A program made the translations under genes and the position numbers. From Quercus robur (lineage: Eukaryota > Streptophyta > Magnoliopsida > Fagales > Fagaceae): 64,000 bases of DNA. Location of the stretch: contig NC_065538.1 of the NCBI RefSeq assembly GCF_932294415.1, forward strand, positions 47,840,843 through 47,904,842, in the 5' to 3' direction. The notes under the pieces were generated by a model, which did no database searches, had not been told where the DNA came from, and saw nothing but the letters and a program-made list of their open reading frames with translations. Positions 49,942-60,875 of this stretch are shown here, piece after piece. Positions within the stretch are counted from its first letter, which is position 1; each line of letters opens with the position of its first letter.

Positions 49942-51755
49942 TAGTGAACCAGGGCCGGCTCAACAGTAGATGCAAGAGATGCAATTGCCTAAGGCCCCCA
50001 AATAAAAGAAGGCCCCACTTGTAAAATTTTTTTTTATATATAATATATTTATTTATATATTTTAGTTAAAAAAAATTTTAAGCATTTTTATTGGTCAATA
50101 AAATGCATAAAAAGGCCCCATTGTATCCTAAAATGCAAAAAAATTAAAAAGGAAAAAAAAAGTCAAAGTTCAGCTAACACAATTATATTTTAGGAGACAA
50201 ATGTATTAACTCATTCTTGAAATATGTTAAAATTAACACAATTATATTTTAGGAGACAAATGTATTAACTCATTCTTGAAATATGCTAAAATTAAAATTA
50301 ATAGCAGACAAATTCATTAATAATATAACATAATTGCCTTGAAATATGCTAAAATAGAGATTATAAATGTCAAAAACAAAAGAAAAACCTCTCATCTCTC
50401 TGCCTCTTCATCTATATTCTTACGATTTTACCTTTCTTTTCTTCATCTTCATCTTGATTTTTGATCTTTTTTCATCAACTCAGTCAGCCCCTCTAGCTTA
50501 AAATTTTTCTTTGTTGATTCCTGCATACCACTTTACCAGGCACCAGCCGGCAGTCACAGAAGGTATTTTTCTGCTTCAGTTCTTTCTTCCCCTCTTTCTC
50601 TTTGTCTTTCTGAAAATAGAGACTCAAGAGTCATCTATTTCTTTAACTTATATTATATATATTTTTAGTTTGTTTCACCCATTCACTGCACTGCACAACT
50701 GTTTGATGGGATGGGACATGTTTTTTGTTCTGCCCCTCTGTGGACCTTTTTCTACTTTAAAACTTAGTCATAGAAATTGGAGAAAAAAAGCTGATCCGGC
50801 TGGATGGTTCTCAATTTTTTTTTAATAGGAGTACTGTGGTTAGTGGTCTATCACGTCACGTGACAAACCATTGACCACAGCACAGTTTTTTTTTTTTTGG
50901 TTAAAGACCACAGTTATTCACTTTGGTCCAACGGTTTCTCAACCTTTTTTATTTATTTATTTATTTTTTTTATAATTTATAACCTGACACTTTATCTATT
51001 ATTATAAATTATTATGCCAATGAATAATTTGATGTATATCATATCAACTCATTTGTATTATAGTGACACTAATTTATTAAACCATGTATTAAATTAATTT
51101 TTATTTGTGCAGGTTTAAACTTTCAAGTGGTCACGGCTTTAGAAAAATTGCAATAACCAGGTTCTATTGTTCTATACTTTAAATTTTATTTTTAGTTAAA
51201 TTATCATTTTTAATTATAAATTGTGTTTTATTTATTTATAAATATTTTCTCATTATAAATGTCTACTAGAAAATATTTATCCGGATATGAAAAACTTCTT
51301 AAAAAGAGAAAAATTGAAAAACAAATTGAATCTCAAAAAGGATCTATGGATAAATTTGTTACTAGTATTAAAAAAAACACAATAGAAAGACTAGATTCTT
51401 TTCCAAATGCATATATTGCTTATAGAATATTACTAACAATACCTGTTACGGTTGCATCTGCAGAAAGAAGTTTTTCAAAATTAAAATTAATAAAATCTTA
51501 TTTAAGGTCTACTATGTCACAAGAAAGATTAAGTGGATTAGCTATATTATCAATTGAAAAAGAAATGTTAGAGGAACTTAAATACAAAAACTTAATTAGT
51601 AATTTTGCATCTCAAAAAGCAAGAAAAATAGATTTTAAATAAAAAAATTCAATATATAAATATATTTTATTTTATTAATATTTAATTATAAAAAGGTCCC
51701 ATTTAAAATTTTCGCCTAAGGCCCCAAAACTTGTTGAGCCGGCCTTGTAGTGAAC
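49942..51755 (+). mobile_element. hAT transposon, internal-deletion derivative
   Basis: The element 49950-51747 (1798 bp) has ends CAGGGCCGGCTCAAC and, on the other strand, CAAGGCCGGCTCAAC. The 8-bp target duplication TAGTGAAC is perfect at 49942-49949 and 51748-51755, diagnostic of hAT. The interior includes a 59-bp direct repeat near 50175-50285, a CT-rich promoter-like zone (50390-50470) and the short transposase ORF. Most of the transposase catalytic region is missing, so it would need an outside enzyme. Confidence 0.95.
51259..51642 (+). CDS. hAT transposase remnant: N-terminus fused to dimerisation domain
   Basis: An open 127-codon frame. The N-terminal 32 residues (KYLSGYEKLLKKRKIEKQIE, then GSMDKF) match the start of the zinc-finger-MYM/hAT transposases common in plants. 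From about residue 50 it changes abruptly to the C-terminal hAT dimerisation domain (VTVASAERSFSKLKLIKSYL). The BED/TTF zinc finger, the DDE core and the insertion domain are gone, probably by one large deletion of about 2 kb, yet the frame stayed open. An acceptor-like TTGTGCAG at about 51106-51113 could mark a 5' intron. If made, the product could only dimerise. Whether it is expressed is unknown. Confidence 0.7.
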   Translation: MSTRKYLSGYEKLLKKRKIEKQIESQKGSMDKFVTSIKKNTIERLDSFPNAYIAYRILLTIPVTVASAERSFSKLKLIKSYLRSTMSQERLSGLAILSIEKEMLEELKYKNLISNFASQKARKIDFK

Positions 51756-51790
51756 ATGACCATTAGTAAGCTACGTGCAAGTATCCCGGG

Positions 51791-52070
51791 GCCGGGCAAA
51801 CATGTATAGATATCAAATTGTATTTTAGAAAAATATGTAGTCACTCTCGTTGATGTACGCCACGTAAAAATAATGTCTATGATTTTATTTTTATAAACAA
51901 TGTCTATATTTTTTTTATATTAACATTCATATTTGAAATATGAAATAGATGATGTATATCGATAATGTATAATAAAGAGGGTGTAAAAATAAGAATAAAT
52001 TGGTATGTGTACTTTGTGTGCAATAGTCATTATTCAAAAAAAAAAAAAATTATAAACGAAGGTTAGGAAT

Positions 52071-52161
<91 letters not shown>

Positions 52162-52315
52162 TGGAAGGTTGACAATATGCACCCGATTATTGTCAATGAT
52201 AGAGCAGAAAACACACACACACTCCCAGAACCAAGATTTTCAAAAAATTCTTTTGTGACTTCAGGACTTTAGAGTTAACTTAATTTGCATCCAAATTAAC
52301 TTTGCCACTAGGTTT
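51791..52315. repeat. Gene-free gap with long GA microsatellite
   Basis: A GA tract of about 84 bp runs from about 52074 to 52157. The open frame through it (alternating Arg-Glu) is a repeat artefact. Nothing else was recognised. Confidence 0.85.
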
Positions 52316-53225
52316 ATTACTGTTAAGTTTTAGATTTCTGTAAACTAGATTGTTTAACCTAATTAATTAACCAAGTGAATACTTAGATTTATTATTCAGA
52401 TCTAAGTTAAAACAAAACAATCATATCATGTAAAGCAACAAAAAAGTAAATAACACAATGATATGATGACCCATAAAAACCAAACCGGTAAAAAACCTGG
52501 GAATGATTTAATTTAATTATCCTCAAGGTAAAAAGCAAATCCACTATAAAGAATCGAAGTTTACAATAAGACTTAGACCACTAACATCCTATTGCTACCA
52601 CATGTCGAACTTACTAACACAATCACATGTAAGTTCTGAATCTATGGACTCCTTCTCTATTAAGCATTTACAACACAAGTACCCACACTTGTGATAAAAA
52701 ACACAAACTCTCCTATTTGTGGCTTCAAGACCACCCTTGAAGATTTAGATCATCAGCACCTTTGATGACTAGTGAAGGCAGCTACTTCTACAACACCGGA
52801 TCTTGAGATTCTTCAAGGAATAACACCGGTAGAAGACATGAGAGAGTTTTTTGGGTACAAAACCCTAAATACAAAAGAGGCACACTCTTTTCTCTTTGAA
52901 AAGCCTTATAAAAACATGCTTAGGGTTTCCTTTATATACTATGAGAAGTAGATCTAAAACCCTAATTCTTTTTGGGCTTGAACTGCTGTTTGGACTTAAT
53001 TAAAAATTTGCGGACCCATATTTCAATCAGTCGAGCCTGTTCTTCGATCGATCAAACCAGGCAAATTTCGAATTCTTTTTTTTTTGCAGCTTGCTTGTTC
53101 TTGGATCTTAACTTGTATCTCCTTGAGCATTATCTAATAATACTATAGACTCTTAGATATATATCTAGACAAGTTTGTGTTCATGATTTACTAATTGTCT
53201 TAAACTTTTAGAACCTAACAGTTAC
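52316..53225 (-). repeat. Solo LTR D, B/C subfamily
   Basis: On the plus strand it begins TGTTAAGTTT at 52321 and ends AGAACCTAACA at 53220, so it is in minus orientation. It shares with LTR B the order AAAACCAAACCGGTAAAAA, TCCTATTGCTACC, ACACAAGTACCC and CGATCGATC. Flanks are ATTAC (52316-52320) and GTTAC (53221-53225), a 5-bp duplication with one mismatch. No internal region remains. Confidence 0.75.
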
Positions 53226-54055
53226 TGTTAGGTTCTAAAGACTTAGGTATTTATGTATTTAAAACTCTAATATGTATTGTTGGCAAACCATGATCAAAAC
53301 AATGTGTTTAGAAGTGTTTTAGTCTTGCTCAAAGTTGTGCATTTATGTAAAGTTGGAATTGAGCTAATGCAGAAAAGTTTTATGCATTTTGGCCTAGCTC
53401 GATCGATCGAAGCTCAGGTAGAATGTTTTTTCTGCAGATTTTCCAACTTAGCCCTAGTTGTTTTAAAATGTTTTAGGGTTTTCTAATTTGTCCTAAGTAT
53501 AAAAGGCAAACCCTAGCCACGTTTTAGTGTTGCTCATATTGCGATTTGTGTAAATCTCTTGTGAGATCTAGATGAGCTTTCCTTTACACAAACTTAGGGT
53601 TTTCAAGGAGAAGATTTATCTACACCTTGATGATCAACTTGGTTGCTGCCATTGAAGCTTAAAGAAAACACAAGCGGGTGTGCTTGTATCTAGTGGTGAA
53701 TCCAAGAAAGAAGTTCGTGAATTCGGAGCTTTTACGTGGTCATGTCAGTAAGTTCTACTGGTTGGTAGTAATAAGAAGTCAAGCGTGGGGATTTGTAAGT
53801 CTAATTGTATGAACTTCGATTCTTTCAAGATAGTGGATTTAAGTTTACCATGAGGATAGCTAGGTCAAATCCTCCATAGGTTTTTATCGGTTTGGTTTCT
53901 TGGGTGATCATATCTTGTGTTATTTATCTTTCTGCTATTTTGCATGATATGATCTTTGTTATTGTGATAACCTAGATTTGTTAAATTGGACTAAGTAACA
54001 ACTTGGTTAATTACCTAGGTTAAATCAATTGTTTTAAGGGGTCTAAAAACCATCA
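53226..54055 (+). repeat. 5' LTR of element C
   Basis: TGTTAGG...CCATCA, 830 bp. The palindrome CTCGATCGATCGAAG is at 53398-53412, about 90 bp before the TATA box TATAAAAG at 53498-53505. A leader-like region with AAACCCTAGCC follows. Confidence 0.92.
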
Positions 54056-54128
54056 AGTGGTATCAGAGCGGGTTGCTCTTTTGTTGTTGATCTTTTGATC
54101 ACTGAGCTGATCCTTGGCTCCTGTTGTC

Positions 54129-56392
54129 ATGGAACACGGACACTCTCTAGTTATTCCTCCTCACTTTGATGGGAATAATTATGCTTATTGGAAAGTAAGA
54201 ATGAAAGCATTCCTGAAATCTATTGATGAGAGAGTATGGAACTCCGTTGAATACGGAAGGGAGAAGCTCATTACTCCTGTTAGTGAGTGAGAAGCTTCTC
54301 AAAAAGAAGCAGTTGCGTTTAATAGCGAGGCTATGAATGCTATCTTTAATGCTGTTTCTATGGAAGAATTTAAGAGAATCTCTTATATTGAAGTTGCTTA
54401 TACTACTTGGAATATCCTCCAGACTGTGCATGAAGGCACAAAGGCTATCAAAATAAATAAATTGCAGCAATTGACTTCTAAATTTGAAAGCATTAGGATG
54501 TCTGATGATAAATCTTTTGATGAATTTTGTGCTAAATTGAATGATATTGTTAATTTTGCTTTTAACTTGGGTGAAATCTATGATCAACCTAAAATTGTTC
54601 GGAAGATATTTAGATCTTTAACTGAAGACTTTAAACCCAAGGTGACTGCCATTACTGAAAGTAAGGATATGGACTCCATCCTTGTTGATGAACTTGTAGG
54701 ATCTCTTCAATCTTATGAGTTGGATCTATCCAAAACTACCAAATCCAAATCAATGGCTCTTAAGTCAGTTGATGATGTTGAAGGTGGTGGATTTGATGAT
54801 GAGCTATCTGCTATAGAGATTGCTTACCTTGCCAAGAATTAGGACAAAATTTAGCTACAAAATTAGTTGTAGCTTTAGGCTACAAACTTACTTAATATCT
54901 TTTTATTGGATGTGAATTTTGACAAATCCACCATTGGATTACATCTTCTTCTTATATCCTCCATGCTTGCAAAATTTCAAGAAAATTAAAGATCAATAGC
55001 TATGTCATCAATAAATTTTTTAAATTGCAAGTTTTTGTAATTTAAAATTATGCACAAAATATAAGCTTATAGATCATATAGTAAATGATATCCGATTGAC
55101 ACAAAATTTAACATGTGTATTAAGGGCATAAAGAACATGCAATTCAACGGTTAGATTTTCAAAATATGTTGTAGTATTTATTTTATTGAGTGAGTTTGTA
55201 GCCTTAAGTTACAACCAATTTTGTTGCTAAACTTTGTCCTTTTAGAAACTTTCTCAGGAATAGTAACAGAAAGGCAAGAGGCACGAACACTACTGAACCT
55301 AGAAATTTTAGGAAGCATGATCCCACTAAGGTTAACAATAATGATAAACCTAGAGAAAAAGTAGGTCAATCTTCTAATAATTCTTTGGGTTCTCAGTGTT
55401 TTGGATGTCAAGGGTATGGTCACATGAAATCTGAATGTCCTACCTATTTGAAGTCTAAGGGTAAGGATATGGCTGTAATCCTTAGTGATGGTGAAGTTTC
55501 AGATAATGAGTCTGATTGTGATGAGGATGGAAACTTCATTACTTTCACTGCTACTGCTGTAGTCAATGAGAGCATATTTGTTGAAGAGAACCTTTCTAAT
55601 GGGGAACTCTCTGAAGATGCAGATCTTCAAGAGGCCTATAATAAACTTTGCAAAGTTGCTGCAAAGGATGCTATGAATGTTGAACTTGACCTGAAGAAAA
55701 TTGAATCTCTTGAGCTTGATAAGAAGAATTTGCTTGTAAAACTGTTTGATGCTACTGAACTTTTGAACAATGTGAAAACTAAGAAGATGCTTTTGCTTGA
55801 TAAAGTTAGATCTTTGGAACTTGATTAATCGGTTGCTAGATCTGCTAGTTCTAAACTTGATAAAATGTTGAGTGTTCAAAAGTCTCCTTCTGACAAATCC
55901 GGTTTAGGTTATGTTGAAAGCATCTCTGTGTTTGCTCCCCATTCCACAAACTTTGTCCCTTCATCTTCTTTTGAACCTTCTGTGAGTGAGGTAGTGAGTG
56001 AAACTGTCAAACCCCCTGTGAGTGAGGTTGTCAAACCCATAGAAGTTTCATCATCTAGGAAGATTAGGGTTGATCTGAAAGAGTCTAAGTTTAAGAAGCT
56101 TACCCTATCTAAGGACAAGACACATGATAAGCCTGCATAGGTTTGTCACTTTTGTGGAAAGTCTGGACACATACGTCCTAACTGTTACAAGCTGCAAGCT
56201 GCAAAGAGAGCAAACAAACCAAAAGTACCTATGCCTCAAGCACAAGATCTTATGGTACTTATTGGTGAATTGGTAAAGACTTTAAACCTTTATTCCAATC
56301 CTGGAGTTGGTAATCATTCTCATATGAATAAGAACTCCAATACTCATGGTGCATCTAAAAGGTTTTTGATGCAAAAGACTCGAACTAACTGA
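54129..56392 (+). pseudogene. Copia-type gag of element C, with MITE and three stops
   Basis: ATG 54129 starts MEHGHSLVIPPHFDGNNYAYW (DUF4219-like). A TGA at 54288-54290 replaces a likely Trp. The UBN2-like core runs to 54840, where a 400-bp element is inserted; the frame resumes after it if 401 nt are removed. The first knuckle CFGCQGYGHMKSEC is near 55400-55441. An acidic coiled coil follows, with TAA at 55826-55828. TAG at 56138-56140 lies one codon before the second knuckle CHFCGKSGHIRPNC, which is complete here. The reading ends at TGA 56390-56392. Ancestral length is about 620 codons. It would encode the RNA-packaging protein if repaired; it is inactive as it stands. Confidence 0.85.
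54841..55240. mobile_element. 400-bp TIR element inserted in gag of element C
   Basis: The left end AGGACAAAATTTAGCTACAA and the right end, read on the other strand as AGGACAAAGTTTAGCAACAA, form imperfect inverted repeats of about 50 bp. Element B lacks the insertion (LAKNFRNFL is continuous there). The target duplication is not clear; comparison with B implies only one or a few T residues beyond 400 bp. No ORF. Confidence 0.85.
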
Positions 56393-56461
56393 GTCTTTCT
56401 AACATGGTCCTTGTACTTCATTACTCTACCCTTTGTGACCATTGTTCTTTGGTTTTGTTTT

Positions 56462-56506
<45 letters not shown>

Positions 56507-57470
56507 TAAAATAAAAGAAGGGAAAAAGGAAAGAAAAAAGAAGCAAATTGTGCTTTGTACTATTCTTCTTGGTTTTTGAAAACAAGGTTGGTCAATTTAT
56601 TTTCACATAACATGTCGTTTGTACGTTGTTTAGCTTTGATGAGTTTACTTTTTGCACTTTACTAGTTGAAACTTTGTAGTGCATGTTGTGTGGGAAAGAT
56701 GTTTATGGTTTTTTTATTACACTGTCTTAATCTTGAAGTCACATGTTTTTTACTGTCAGACTTGAACTTTTAGAGAAAGTCATAAATAACCATCTTACCA
56801 CTGTTCACTAGCCAATCATGAACACCTTAGTGCATATCATAAGATTTTGTGCTCGAGAAAGTGTAGCACATGCACGAAAAGAACATAAGGTGTAGTCTCG
56901 GTTTAAATTGCTTAATACTTAAAATTGGTGTGTACTATTAAGCTTGATGCCAAAATCACATGACTTAAAATTGGTGTGTATATTATGAGGGATAAATTCA
57001 AGAAACTTACATGATTGCAAGCTTATGATCTAGGAGATGTGGGAGTTATATGATGTAACTCTTTAGGTGATAGTCTCTTTTAGATTCTTTGTGATGAATT
57101 TTGTAAACTTTGTGATTAATTGCTATTCACATATCACCTCACATGTATCTCAAGTTTTTGCTAGTTGCACACACTACACGAGTTACTCTTTGCTAAACTT
57201 TGTACATGTTCTTGTGTGTGTTTATGGTCTGACCAACTAAGTTTTGCAAATACTTTGAATTTTGTGCAAAATTAATTTGTTGCTTGAAAATTTATGGAGA
57301 ATGCAAGAAATTTTATTTTTGGGAAATTTGGGCTTAAAATTCATGTTTTTGAAAATCACATCATCACATACTCATGCATTTTGTTCTTAAATTTCAATGC
57401 TTTGAGTTGATTCTGATTTTTTTTTTTCAAAAAACTGTGTTTTTCCTCAAATTTAGTAAACCTCTGTCCA
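56393..57470. other. Element C non-coding spacer after gag
   Basis: No coding sequence. A T-run of about 37 bases lies at 56463-56499. The region corresponds to the position where copia elements carry protease and integrase, yet no pol residue pattern is seen in any frame. Confidence 0.7.
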
Positions 57471-58415
57471 TTTCAATCGATCCATTCTATTTTTCGATCA
57501 ATCGAAATTGTTTAAATATGTTTGAGAGAGCCTCTGACTGTTTTGATCAATTGAAACTGATTTTCAATCGATCGAACTTTTTTTAAAATTGTTTTGTTAA
57601 AGTCTCTGTTTGTTTCGATCGATCGAGGCTATTTTTCGATCAATCGAAACTCGTGAATCAAGTTTTTTTAAAAGTCAGATTGGACTGTTTCAAAATTACT
57701 TTTTCAAACTTTCATCTCTCTCTCCAACTTGGCTAGGCTTCACTAAGGATTTTTTGTCGTTTTCCTCCTAAATTTTTGCAAGGTTTTTGTCTCCCAAGGC
57801 CGGTAAGACCCTTATACCCTTCCTTTTTGCATTTATTTTCTTGTTTTCATGCATAAATTCATGCATTTGAAGGGAATTTTCGGAACTATTCATTTTTGGG
57901 ATTTTTGTTGAATCAATCATCTTTTTCTGAAATTTATCATTGGGTTTTGCTTCTATATTGTTATATTCATGATATATGTTGATTAATTTGATAAATTTGG
58001 GGATTTGTGAAAAATTGAAAATTCTAGGGTTTGTAATTGATTCGAATTGGGGATTTTGTTCAAATTGGGCTAAATTGATGAAATTGGCTTGTTCAATTGA
58101 TGTAATTGGTCATTATTTTCTGAAATCTATCTTGTAAGATAATCAATTAGTCAATATCTTTCAAATTGATCAAGTGGTTTTTCAAATTTTGGGGTTTTTG
58201 TGTTAATACCTCTATGTTCAAGCTAATTTTGTGAATTCGAACTTATTTGGACTTAATTGCATTGCATTAGGACATGCATCATGCCATTTAAATTGTTCAT
58301 GCATCATATAGATTTTGTTCTATATTTTTTATGTGCTAACTTGCAGTCTGTCCTTGGTATTTTTTTGTTTTTTTGTTGTTCCTTTGCTTTGTGTTTTGGC
58401 CCTTATCCTAGCACC
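57471..58415 (+). promoter_or_regulatory. Element C palindrome cluster, leader and candidate intron before ORF2
   Basis: Between 57474 and 57650 there are at least six TCGATCGATCGA-like palindromes (some TCGATCAATCGA). A CT-rich leader (57710-57802) ends at donor CCG|GTAAGACC (57802/57803). The acceptor is GTGCTAACTTGCAG ending at 58346, with a branch-like CTAAC. The intron is 544 nt. The exon then leads to the ORF2 start at 58416. Element B has the same donor and acceptor words with a 542-nt intron. Confidence 0.55.
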
Positions 58416-59492
58416 GTGCTTAGGAAAACTAGAGCCCATAGGACTCCTTCCACTTCCTCTGAGTCTCCCTTTAGGAGTGAGGTGTTTAGGAATGATAAGA
58501 GCAGAGAGGCCTTTGAGACTTTGAACCGTAAGCGTAAGATTTGGGTTGAGCGTGCTGTGGTTTTAGATGAGATTGATCTGGCCATTAGGGCTAACTTTGA
58601 GTCTAGAGGTTGGTTGCCTCTCTTAGAGATAGATCATCCACCCCCGACCGCCCTGATTAGAGAGTTCTTCTCGAACCTCTCTTGCCACGTCTATGATTCC
58701 AACACCCTTGTTAGGAGTTGGATACGAAGTGTTGAGTTCAGCATTACCCCTCGGGTAGTGGTTGAGGCTCTTGGGGTTCCGGTTGTTTGGAAGCCTGACT
58801 ATCCCTATAATGAGTCGCCCTCCTTAGATGTTGTCATGTCATACATCACTGGGTCATCTATCTAGTGGGATTCTGATCCTCGGATCACGTCCGCTGAGCT
58901 TATCGAGACTGCCTACCTTTTCTTTAGGATAGCGTATCATTTATTGTGGCCTATTTCTCATTTCCACACCATCCCTCTAGAGCGATGTGTGTTTTTGTAT
59001 GCTTTTGTTTTTGGTGCGTCGATCAGTTTCCCTCATCTGTTCCTTCATTCTTTGAATGAGGTTCATAGGAGTTCTGCCATAGGGCATGCGCTTATTCATC
59101 CTATTTTCATTCATCGGATTTTGCTCTTTTTAGGTCTAGATGGTTTCCTGTCTGGTGAGCCTGTTCATGTCGTTACTCCCATAGGTGCCACCTTTCTTAG
59201 ACAGAGGGCTGCTCACATGAGAGCTGTTTCTTCGCGTCCTAGGGGTGCATCATCTAGGGCTGTTCCCCCTCCTCCCTCTTCTACAAGTGCTGATGATGCT
59301 GAGACGTCTGGTGCTGCTGCTGCTAGTACTGATGTTCCTCCACCGACTACTTCGGATGATTCAGACATTCGACGTACGTTGGATCATGTCTTGACCGTTC
59401 AGGCGGCTCATGGACAGATTTTGGTAGACATGCTCGATGAGATCCGTGCCTTGCGTGCGGAGTTGGCACAATTTAGACCACTTCCCTTTTGA
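58416..59492 (+). pseudogene. ORF2 of element C, Transposase_32-like, start lost and one stop
   Basis: 359 codons from 58416 to the TGA at 59490-59492. The expected ATG (by alignment with B's MPRKTR) is GTG, and an in-frame TAG lies at 58863-58865. The core again shows RGWLPLLEI, LIREFFSNLS, NTLVRSWIRSV and HTIPLERCVFLYAF. The C-terminus has a Pro/Ser/Ala-rich linker, then DIRRTLDHVLTVQAAHGQIL, an amphipathic helix not unlike a small coiled coil. Function unknown. Protein identity with B is high over most of the length, but the two have separate stops, which fits decay after insertion. Confidence 0.75.
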
Positions 59493-60045
59493 TGATGGAG
59501 TTTGTTTGCCCTTTGGCATTCCGTCACAAAAAGGGGGAGTATTTGTAGAATTTTTGTTTTCAGGGGGAGAGTAATTCTTTGGTTGGAGCTTATGGAGTTT
59601 AGATTGTATCTAGGTGCTTCATATTGTATTTTACCTTTTTAGCTCTTGCCATGTTTTTGATGGGATATTCATGTTAGGGGGAGTATTGTTTTGTTTTGTT
59701 TTTTTTTTTTTTTTTTTTTTTTATTCCTTATATGTTTCTTGTTTCAAAATTTTATTGATTTATATTTATGAGTTATTCATTGATATATGTCTTTATTGTG
59801 TGTTGTTTGAAATCAAGAATTTAATTTGTTTACTTGTATTTTTTCCACACATGCGGTTATGCATTTTGTTTAGTGTTTCAGGAAATATACAGGTTGATTC
59901 AATCGAGCTACTGTTTACACTTACAACTGATGGATAGTAGTTAGGATTAAATTTATTTTATGAGCATTATTTGTGTAAAGGGCTTTTATTTTGTAAACTT
60001 TGAGTTTCTAGTTGTGTTTTGTCACGGATTGCCAAAGGGGGAGTT
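59493..60045 (+). other. Element C tail with polypurine tract
   Basis: Non-coding. Repeated GGGGGAG-type purine words occur at about 59534-59541, 59561-59568, 59677-59684 and the terminal PPT at 60034-60043. A T-run lies at 59698-59722. Multiple PPT-like words before the 3' LTR resemble those of Sirevirus-type copia elements. Confidence 0.6.
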
Positions 60046-60875
60046 TGTTAGGTTCTAAAGACTAAGGTATTTATGTATTTAGAACTCTAATATGTATTGT
60101 TGGCAAACCATGATCAAAACAATGTGTTTAGAAGTGTTTTAGTCTTGCTCAAAGTTGTGCATTTATGTAAAGTTGGAATCGAACTAATGCAGAAAAGTTT
60201 TATGCATTTCAGCCTAGCTCGATTGATCGAAGCTCGGGCAGAATGTTTTTTTTGCAGATTTTCCAACTCAGCCCTAGTTGTTTTAAAACGTTTTAGGGTT
60301 TTCTAATTTGTCCTAAGTATAAAAGGCAAACCCTAGCCACGTTTTAGTGTTGCTCATATTGCGAGTGTAAATCTTTTGTGAGATCTAGAGGAGCTTTCCT
60401 TTACACAAGCTTAGGGTTTTCAGGGAAAAGATTTATCTACACTTTGATGATTAACTCGGTTGCTGCCATTGAAGCTTAAAGAAAACACAAACAAGTGTGC
60501 TTGTATCTGGTGGTGAATCCAAGAAAGAAGGAGTCTGTGGATTCGGAGCTTGTACGTGGTCGTGTCAGTAAGTTCTACTGGTTGATAGCAATAAGAAGTC
60601 GAGCATGGGGGCTTGTAAGTCTAATTGTATGAATTTCGATTCTTTCAAGATAGTGGATTCAAGTTTACTTTAAGGATAGCTAGGTCAATTCCTCCCCAGT
60701 TTTTTACCGGTTTGGTTTCCTGGGTGATCATATCTAGTGTTATTTATCTTTCCACTACTTTGCATGATATGATTTTTGTTATTGTGATAACCTAGATTTG
60801 TTAAATTGGACTAAGTAACAACTTGATTAATTACCTAGGTTAAATCAATTGTTTTAAGGGGTCTAAAAACTATCA
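60046..60875 (+). repeat. 3' LTR of element C
   Basis: 830 bp, TGTTAGG...CTATCA, directly followed by the target duplication. One palindrome base has changed (CTCGATTGATCGAAG). The TATA box is conserved. Confidence 0.92.

Larger units (their letters stand above)
49480..51790. repeat. Long inverted repeat, interrupted by a hAT element
   Basis: A unit of about 95 bp containing ACTTGCACGTAGCTTACTAA, TGTTCACTACCACCACAATT and TTTTAATATGATGAGAATG occurs in plus orientation at about 49496 and 49707. It occurs in minus orientation at about 49790-49886 and again from 49889, this last copy being split by the hAT and resuming at 51756-51786. The central junction near 49783 would fold into a long hairpin. 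It is probably a foldback transposon; its termini are not defined. Confidence 0.75.

Noticed and set aside
52072..52272. Open frame with alternating Arg-Glu
   Set aside because: It is the GA microsatellite read in one frame.
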